DNA of 64,000 nucleotides from Thelonectria olida (Eukaryota; Ascomycota; Sordariomycetes; Hypocreales; Nectriaceae): the NCBI GenBank assembly GCA_020736575.1, contig JAGPYM010000057.1:62001-126000 (forward strand), written 5' to 3'. Below are positions 57,401-64,000 of the stretch, piece by piece. A program made the translations under genes and the position numbers. The notes below the pieces were generated by a model. It was given only the letters and a program-made list of their open reading frames with translations, ran no database searches and was not told where the DNA came from. How positions within the stretch are numbered: the stretch's first letter is position 1; every line of letters starts with the position of its first letter.

Positions 57401-59640
57401 CATCACAGGAGTGCGAGTGGGCCTGGGCTTCAACAGCATGATACGATCTCCCGCGATCAAGGAACTTCCCGATTTCCCATTGCTGGACAACTCGGCAGCC
57501 TCTAGCTCGGGTCAAAGTCCCCTCGCTCTCCTAAACAAGTTCCTGGCTCCTTCGACGGGAATCCCGTGGGTGGTGCCCAAGGAGGATGCGTATTGGGTCG
57601 CTGCCGGCCTGACCTTGACGGCATTTGGCATCCTATCCGTCACAGCAGTCCTGGTGTTCGGCGTTCGGGACGGCGGCTTCGTGATATCCGTCTTCGCAAA
57701 CGGCATCGCGCGAATGCCCCCTACGGCGCCGCCCGAAGCAACCCTCTTCTACGTGGAAATCGGAATGCTTGCGGAAATCAACACCGTGGACGGCTACTTT
57801 ACCGTTCAAGCCGCCCTGGCGCCCTCGTCCCATGTCCTGGTTCCTTCATGCCGACTCACCGGTGGGTTTGCTCTTGTGAACTGGTTCAGTCCCAGTCCTC
57901 ACTCTGGAGACTTTGTATTCACAGTTGGAGGGGTATGTGTTTTTTCTTTCTCACACGCCTTGGTTCGCCTGAACAGTGTTACTGACTGGTGCAGTTTCAC
58001 CGTGCCTATTCTCCCCCACCCTGGTATCCCGTTCCGGATCGTTTAGGCATCTCCTTCACCCTTGGGAGCATGATTAACGTCACAGGGAACGTCTATTTCG
58101 CCATTACTCCAAAGTGCGTCATGGGAGGAGGCGGTCTGCATCTGGGTCTTGATGTCGGGCCCGTCAGTGCCTGGCTGGATGTCGCGCTGGATGTCTTCGT
58201 CCAGTTCAAGCCGTTCCATTACATGGCGGATCTCAAAGTCTCCGTCGGTTGTGCAATATCGATTGACGTATGGTTTGTGCATATCCGGGTGACCGCGAGT
58301 GTAGGAGCAAACCTTCACATTGAGGGCCCTGATCCTTTTGGTGGAGTAAGTAACCCCAGGCTCGATATACTCTTTGGACTTCATGATGAGCTGACCCCCC
58401 TGCGCAGACGGCCACCGTGGACTTCTATTTGTTCTCATTTACCATCAACTTCGGCGAGAGGCCGCCGCCGGCCCCGCCTATTTCGCTCGTCGAATTTTTC
58501 AACATGGTCAACGTACCTGGGCCGGCTCCAGCTCCTTCCACGTCACCAGACCCCGTCGATGCCATGCTGGGAAGAATACGGTTTGTTGTCTCCACGGGCC
58601 TGTATCCCAAGCTACTCCCACCCTCATCAGGGGGTCCTCCGAGCGGACCCTTCCCCAGCACCGGGGTCGGCACACCTTGGGATATCAAGGTTGGGGCGTT
58701 CAGCTTTGTAATCGGTGTTGACTTTGCACTTTCATCAGCGACAGTTACGAACTCGTCGTCCTCTGCGTCTCCAACCACGCCCATTTTAACGCCAGTCACA
58801 AACACCGACCCGGACCATTTCTACTCCAAACCCATGCACATCAACACCCCCTTCACATCCTCTCTCAGCATCACCGTCTACAATATCGACGATCCAGGCA
58901 ATCCCCTCATAAAGGACAACTTCACGGGCGAAATGGTCCTCAAAGACGTTCCCGCTGCCCTCTGGGGCCCGTACTCCACCGACGAAGACCCCACCGTATC
59001 GCGGAACCCTCAAAAGCTCAAAGATGGCAACAACCCAAGCATGAAGCTGTGCATGGGCGTGACGATATTCTCTCCACCATCCACCTTCGGCCCCTGCCCC
59101 GTTCAATCCTTCAACCCCACCATCGCATTCACCACCAAAATCAAATCCAGCACGGACTCCGACTTCTACCTCCCGGACATCGAGGGTCCGCAGGACACCT
59201 TCCTCGCCGGCAGTCCCATCAAACCGGACGACCCCCCCGCGGATCGCTGGTCTGACTTCAAAGACGAATGGAGCAAGGCGGCGGAGTCTGGGAAGACCGC
59301 GCTGGGGAACCCGGCTGTGGACGGATCTCAGCCGGATGGGATCCTCAAGCTAACTATTGTTTATTGCCGAGTGTATGATTGTTTCCCACATAGTGAATGT
59401 CACTTGCTTCTAAACTGTCTCCATTATCGCATACTGCAGAGGGCGGACACAGGGCTGCAGTTAAAGTCCTTTTGGCCCGAAGCGACATGGAACCCGACAC
59501 AGAGGATAACAACGGTCGGACGCCACTTAGCTATGCCGCCGAAGGGGGGCACAAGGCTGTCATCAGGATGCTTCTTAGCCGGAGCGCTGATATCAAGTCG
59601 AACTATAGCCTGGGCCAAACCTGCTTTACTGGGCCGCTAG
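54483..59640 (+). CDS. P4: DUF6603-domain giant protein with chimeric 3' end
   Basis: Model: join(54483..57932,57995..58345,58408..59640), 1677 aa; two in-phase GT-AG introns, both inside the DUF6603 region. The N-terminal 700 residues are beta-rich and Ser/Thr/Pro-rich without known motifs. The DUF6603 domain covers about 830-1350: LTISGIALDFRGGSIVLDF, GFYIGIPLSSIKLND, GLEVALDQPPVTLAG, GYRGG-like DSYRGGISLGFQAWKF, then VGGFHRAYSPPPWYP, YFAITPKCVMGGG, FVQFKPFHY, NLHIEGPDPFGG. DUF6603 occurs in bacteria and fungi and is of unknown function. From about 59360 the frame no longer looks native and runs out of frame through an ankyrin relic to a TAG at 59638-59640, so the original C-terminus may be lost. 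Head-to-head with P3. Confidence 0.82.
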
Positions 59641-59887
59641 GGAAGGGCACCTGGCAGTCGTGGAGCTACTACTTGAGAATGGCGCCAATGCCGAGACGAA
59701 AAGCACCTCTGGACTGACGCCGCTCAGCTTTGCTGAACGGCGTCGGCATAGGGCCGTTGCGAATCTGTTGAAGAAGTACTGCGCTGATGTTGAGTCGAGG
59801 GTCAACTCCAGCGATACACTAGGTAGCCCAAGCAACGTCTGGCAGCCACAACCAGCGACATTACAACGTCGTTTCAGTACTAATTAG
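59415..59887 (+). pseudogene. ankyrin-repeat gene fragment
   Basis: Three ankyrin repeats are readable: HTAEGGHRAAVKVLLAR, GRTPLSYAAEGGHKAVIRML and, one frame over after about 59620, AAREGHLAVVELLLENGANAE then GLTPLSFAERRRHRAVANLL, ending at a stop at 59885-59887. A one-base frameshift separates repeats 2 and 3, and there is no start. It overlaps the out-of-frame tail of P4. Ankyrin arrays of this kind are common at the C-terminus of fungal NLRs. Confidence 0.8.
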
Positions 59888-60334
59888 TAATAACTCTTGT
59901 GTGTTTCCATCTTTGAGGATATATCAATTTACACCTTTCATAATTTCCTGGTATCTTCTGCGTATTCACATAGTTGCCTCATTTTGTATTTGGGTTGAAG
60001 GTGCAGACGCCTGCTACGACATTGTGGCCGTGGATCGGTCCGTGGAAGATGCCGAGTTTCGGAAAAGCTGGCCTGGTCTGAAACCCTGCAGAAATCTTGA
60101 TTTAGCCTCGTGACGGCAGGAAGTCACGCCACCATGAAGTAGGGGAATGTTGGGGCTTTGTTGCATCGGCTCTAGCTGTCACCAAGCTTCGACCACGGCA
60201 TCTTCTGATTGGCATTGAATGATGAAGCCACGGCAGATGGAGAACCTCAACATGGTTTGACATGTGCGCTGCCCTAAGGAAATGATGTGAACGATTGCGT
60301 AGACTGCAGTCTTCCCGTTGTTTCCGCTGGGACT
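59888..60334. other. intergenic, no gene seen
   Basis: Ordinary-composition sequence between the ankyrin relic and the isomerase pseudogene; only short ORFs. Confidence 0.45.
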
Positions 60335-61200
60335 TTATTTCCTCAGTAGCTCGACGTCCTTTTTGCTATGCGTCTGGAAAGTCATGGCGTGGCAAAACAG
60401 ATCAATGCCGCTCATATCGACACGAGGACTACAGAGTCCTGAGACAATCATATTATCCCTTCGTGCCATACATTCCAAGATTTCCCCACCGACATATACC
60501 TGACTCCCATCGGCTGGGATGAAGAGCGCTTCGCCTGGTTGAAGGATCATGTAGTTCATATACAGCAGCGCCACCAAATATCCGGGGTCGCGAGTCGTGA
60601 CTACCGTGCTGTTCTCGCAACATGGGGAGTAAGTTGATCATATCAGCGCAGTTGCCAAGCTCTTCCCTAGGCGACTTTGCCAGTGCATCGTGTACATGCT
60701 GGATTTTGCGTCGTCAGCATGGAGGATCACGCGAACGACGCCGCGTACCGTCTTGTCCGTCCATAATGAGATGTCCTCTGGGACGAAACCAACGAGGGCG
60801 GGACTTTTGAATATCTTCTCGATATCCAGAAGCGGCTTCCAGGCAACAAAAGCTTTGAACTCTGCAAGAGCTATGGCGATTTCTGGCTTGTGGTTTGGGT
60901 CACTGAATTGAGCTGGGTCCTGTTGGTAAAGAAGTTTGGCCAATTCTTTGTTGGGGTGAAATTGAAGCGGAAGGAAACTTCTCACAGAACCGATCTGGAC
61001 GTTTTATTTTTGTTAGTCAAGGGTGGAAGGGAAGGCAGAGGAGAGCTCACCTTGGGCAAAAATGGCAGATGACCATGAAAATCTCGAATAACTCTCTCCC
61101 CCAGCAGGCGCCGGAGTGTTTTTGATACGCAGCGGCCTGCACCACCACAGAAGAAACTCGGAGCGCTTATAGGGGAGATGAAAAAGACATCGACGGCTGT
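60335..61200 (-). pseudogene. mannose-6-phosphate isomerase (type I), truncated and frameshifted
   Basis: An exon encoding LLGERVIRDFHGHLPFLPK splices over an intron (GTGAGC, CTAAC, ACGTCCAG) to LQFHPNKELAKLLYQQDP and FSDPNHKPEIAIALAEF, the metal-binding region of type I phosphomannose isomerases (QxHPxK). After a frame break near 60640-60560 the other zinc-site block appears: YMNYMILQPGEALFIPADG, then ECMARRDNMIVSGL. The N-terminal third and the C-terminus are missing, and the frame ends in ATALI* between the two blocks. The intact enzyme links fructose-6-P to mannose-6-P for glycosylation and is essential, so a functional copy should exist elsewhere. This is a degraded extra copy. Confidence 0.8.
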
Positions 61201-61417
61201 CTAACTAACGGAATCAAACCTGGATGAAACAGATAGTGAGAAAAACCCCATCGCAGCTGACGAATAGGACCCTATCCAAGGAAGGATAAACAGACCAGCT
61301 TCGGTCACTCATTTGGTAATCAAGAGCTTTAATATAGTTAAAATCCGCTGTTAAATGTAACACACTGAAAATATGGGACACAGAGAGTTCATTAACATTA
61401 ACACAAAGCTATAACTC

Positions 61418-61845
61418 TCATCTAGGTAGTAGTTTGATTCCGTTGGTGATGGGCATGTAGAGCCCGTCGCTGATTGCCGGCAACGCGCCGCCGTTCCACA
61501 ACTCTCCGTACTTCAGGAAGCTATTATTCAGATACATCAGCATGGGACCATTCTAAGAGGAATAAACCCCATTATGGGGCGGGAAAAGAATGTAGAAACG
61601 AGGATTAGGACTGCCTACTGATCGACCGCTGTTTCAAACCCGGGCCTCACAGCTGTCACCGCTCGACAGTAGCCCGCTTTGAGGAAGTCTTTAAACGATG
61701 GGTCAGAATCAAAGAAGGCGATGCGGCTGGGCCACTCTTTCTTTCGGCCCCAAAAGTACGGATATGTCAGCCACGTCATCTCCTCCCACTCGAACGCCTG
61801 CCCGCAGAAGCGCACGTACGCGCCCTCGGCTTCGTTCTGGTAGGG
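61418..61845 (-). pseudogene. fragment of a fifth large-cluster-type gene
   Basis: Two readable pieces: AYVRFCGQAFEWEEMTWLTYPYFWGRKKEW continuing DPSFKDFLKAGYCRAVTAVRPGFETAV, then, after about 75 non-coding bases with intron-like ends, MLMYLNNSFLKYGELWNGGALPAISDGLYMPI and a stop at 61418-61420. The two cannot be joined in frame with the visible GT/AG sites. The 5' side ends in the AT-rich island at 61850. I associate the FxQAFEWExMTxxxYPYFWGRK wording with C-terminal ends of large uncharacterised bacterial proteins of the same kind as P1 and P2; this is memory, not a search. It probably marks a further cluster member cut by a RIP-degraded insertion. Confidence 0.5.
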
Positions 61846-61849
61846 TTAA

Positions 61850-62050
61850 ATAGAGAGGTACTTTTATATTAGAGGCCCGGAATAAGGTTCTTTTAGTATG
61901 GTTTATTTAGTGGGGATTTTCACCTTAAAACTAACTGCAAGCCCTATTAAGAAGCTTATTATAATAGATGTAAGGCTAGGGTTTGGCTTATATCGACCTC
62001 TATTATGTGCCTAGATTATCGGCTCTTTTAATACAAATAAATATCGCCGA
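61850..62050. repeat. AT-rich, RIP-like remnant
   Basis: TA-rich stretch with pieces such as TTATTATAATAGATG and many TTA/TAA words between normal-composition genes. It truncates the 5' side of the fragment at 61418-61845. Less extreme than 1-1470. Confidence 0.55.
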
Positions 62051-62159
62051 GGGTTAGCTGTTCATCATTTGGTATATTCGGCATGTGAGCTATCTGCTAC
62101 TAGCTGTTCTGCTGCCCGATTACTGCAGATGCCCTAGTGAAGATCGAAAGACGGCTGTC

Positions 62160-63790
62160 TCACCATCTGAGAGGGCGAATGGTAGGCCCAACGATGTGGC
62201 TAGCGCCGTGCTCGTGAGCTTGGTCATGTTTGAAGTGCGCCCCGTACCAGATCACCACGTCCTTATCCTTGACTAGCTCTCCCGTCAAGAACATGTCTAT
62301 ATTCGCCTTCGTTTCCGACGCTGAACCACCAACGAGACTTACACCGTCGTCTAGCTCATTTCCGTGATACCTGACCACCCAAATATCTCCGACGCCGTAC
62401 GAATCACTCGTCCCGTCGTTCGTGCCTGGAATCAACGAGTATGCATTGCCGGTTCTCGTATTCGAAATTTCCCAATGCCTTTGGTGGGACGCGTCCTTTG
62501 GCCTGCGAATCTCATACGTCTTGTCGTGGTAATTCGAAGAGCCAAAAAGCGGCGGCTTATTGAACTCACGGACGAGATTATTGCCTGGAGTGCCGATGTC
62601 GAAGTCGAGCCTCCAATAAACGTGATGGTGATGCACCTGACAGACACAGAACGGGGGCTGATAGACTGCCCCGAATCCAAATCTAGGCCTAAGTGTACCG
62701 TCAACGTGAAATCTCCATTCGGACACATATCTGTACCACCCAGCCCTCAGCTGAGACTTGAGGACGACCTCTTGTCCCTCGACATAGACAGCGACTCCTC
62801 CGAAATCACCACCATCCCTGTTTGGAGGATCCAGAATTGTCTTCGCTGGGGAATCGCACATCCTAAAGCCGGGGGCGACGTTTCTTCCAGTGCACTGGAG
62901 GGGATATTCCTCATTCTGCCAGTCCCTGTAATAGGGGCCGCAGCCGGCAGCCAACGGCGGCTTGTACTCCACGTTCAGAATGGGCACATGGGCGCGGTAA
63001 AGGACAGTCTTGCCCTTGTATTTGACATGTCTCAACTCGATTCCAGAGCCCTTATGTCCGGACGACGCTGCAGGTCGGACAGCTTGGAGAGTCCAAAGTT
63101 CTGTCCCCCCTGCGTTATCCTGATCTTGGCTGTGCCAGGGGTTGATGTGATCGACTGTTGACCTGAAGGAGGCGCGGCCGTACATGCCAAGAGTTCCTCG
63201 GAGGGACACTGGGAAAAGTCCACCGTTCCATTATTCATGTTCACGTGAGCCAATCTGCTTGAACTTTTGCCGATGATGGCGATGTTCAAAATTCTGTGCG
63301 AGGTGCCATTCGGGAAGTCATATGTTATGAATGGAGGCATTCCTCCAGTCACAATCTCGTCGGAGCGTGCTCCCGCCATCCTACCAGCCTCGGCGAGTTC
63401 CTCTGAGATGACAGGTGGCTGAATGTTCGCTTCAATAATAGAGGCTGTCGTCGGGTCGAAGGGGACGCCACTCAGGAGAATGGATCTACCCCCAGTGTAG
63501 TCATATATCGCCGCCTCGAACATGTCGTCTGTAGTCTTGGCATGACCATGCGGTTCGGATTGAAAGCCTGAAAGCAGGACTCTGTGCCTGCTGCTGTTCA
63601 AAAGCGAATGAACTTGGCAGAGATTCAGCGCCTGGGCAACCGTTGCGTTAAGATCATCATAGCTGCGGCCCTCCCCTTCAATTGACACACTTGGGGTTGT
63701 CGGAGCATCTAGGGCGATCTGCTGACAGTCGACTGCCAAGGGAACTAGGGATGCGAGGAGCGGGTAGAGCAGCGGGAAACGGAAGTACAT
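62160..63790 (-). pseudogene. secreted copper amine oxidase-like protein with one frameshift
   Basis: ATG at 63790 starts a signal peptide (MYFRFPLLYPLLASLVPLAVDC). The first frame runs to ITQGG and the second continues TELWTLQAVRPAASSG to the stop at 62160; the two join if the G6 run at about 63096-63101 (minus-strand CAGGGGGGACAG) had one more G. Otherwise about 543 aa and complete. The catalytic-core region reads AGWYRYVSEWRFHVDG, then HHHVYWRLDFDI, and near the end DVVIWYGAHFKHDQAHEHG. These align with the TPQ-bearing segment, the HxH copper ligands and the distal His of copper amine oxidases, but the TPQ consensus N-Y-D/E is W-Y-R. Family enzymes oxidise primary amines to aldehydes with H2O2. 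It may be a real pseudogene or a homopolymer sequence error. Confidence 0.7.
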
Positions 63791-64000
63791 CTCGCTAACA
63801 GGGTGCACCCGTTTCTCCTATGTAGTTAAATTTGAAAATACCTTGACCAGGTCTGAGGTTTGATCGCAATGCTCCGAATGTTTCTGATGTTTGAACAATA
63901 GTTGAACTTTGATCTCAGATATCGATTTGACTGCAAAGATACTATGTATATCAGGCTGTCGTACGCTCTAGAGACTTGGCGGGAACACCCTGCCTTTAAC
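63791..64000. other. upstream region of the copper amine oxidase-like gene
   Basis: AT-leaning, about 210 bases to the window end; presumably promoter. No further feature seen. Confidence 0.4.

Noticed and set aside
42776..59640. Reading the giant cluster as a secondary-metabolite (PKS/NRPS) cluster
   Set aside because: No ketosynthase, adenylation, carrier or condensation motifs occur in any frame despite the large protein sizes.

Overview
This window looks like accessory chromosome from a filamentous ascomycete (Pezizomycotina). Genes carry short GT-AG introns of about 50-70 nt with CTAAC-type branch points, and the families are typical: HET-domain and NACHT-type proteins, fungal rhodopsin/PTH11-like membrane proteins, Zn2Cys6 regulators, MFS and amino-acid permeases. 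Almost pure A/T tracts at 1-1470, 28860-29180 and 61850-62050 look like repeat-induced point mutation (RIP) islands. Many genes are broken, as expected in a subtelomeric or dispensable compartment. No RNA genes were recognised. All coordinates and splice sites are hand-derived from the sequence.

Layout. 1-2.3 kb: AT island and an unidentified gene relic. 2.3-10.1 kb: intact HET gene, six-exon rhodopsin-like membrane protein, four-exon GMC oxidoreductase. 10.4-21.3 kb: a graveyard holding a purple acid phosphatase pseudogene (internal deletion plus two one-base deletions), a SNF2 helicase pseudogene, and a DUF7708/NACHT NLR pseudogene whose 3' end is fused to a Med15-like fragment with a GC-AG intron. 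23.4-28.8 kb: GNAT acetyltransferase, second rhodopsin-like protein, amino acid/choline-type permease. 30-36 kb: NLR fragment, then an MFS transporter and a Zn2Cys6 regulator read divergently from a promoter full of CGG-containing repeats. 39.2-40.5 kb: an intact RelA/SpoT-type alarmone-synthetase-like gene.

42.8-59.6 kb is the most remarkable part: four very large genes of unknown biology (about 1369, 1142, 772 and 1677 aa) in two head-to-head pairs, P1<- ->P2 and P3<- ->P4. They are visibly GC-richer than the surroundings and poor in introns. P3 is a subtilisin-fold (S8) protein with altered catalytic residues and P4 is a DUF6603 protein. P1 and P2 resemble, from memory, large uncharacterised bacterial proteins. 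A fragment of a possible fifth member lies at 61.4-61.85 kb. All four frames remain open although neighbouring genes are ruined, which suggests a maintained and probably horizontally acquired multi-protein system. The P4 3' end runs into an ankyrin-repeat relic.

59.9-64 kb: a mannose-6-phosphate isomerase pseudogene, the fifth-gene fragment truncated by an AT island, and a secreted copper-amine-oxidase-like gene with a single frameshift in a G run.
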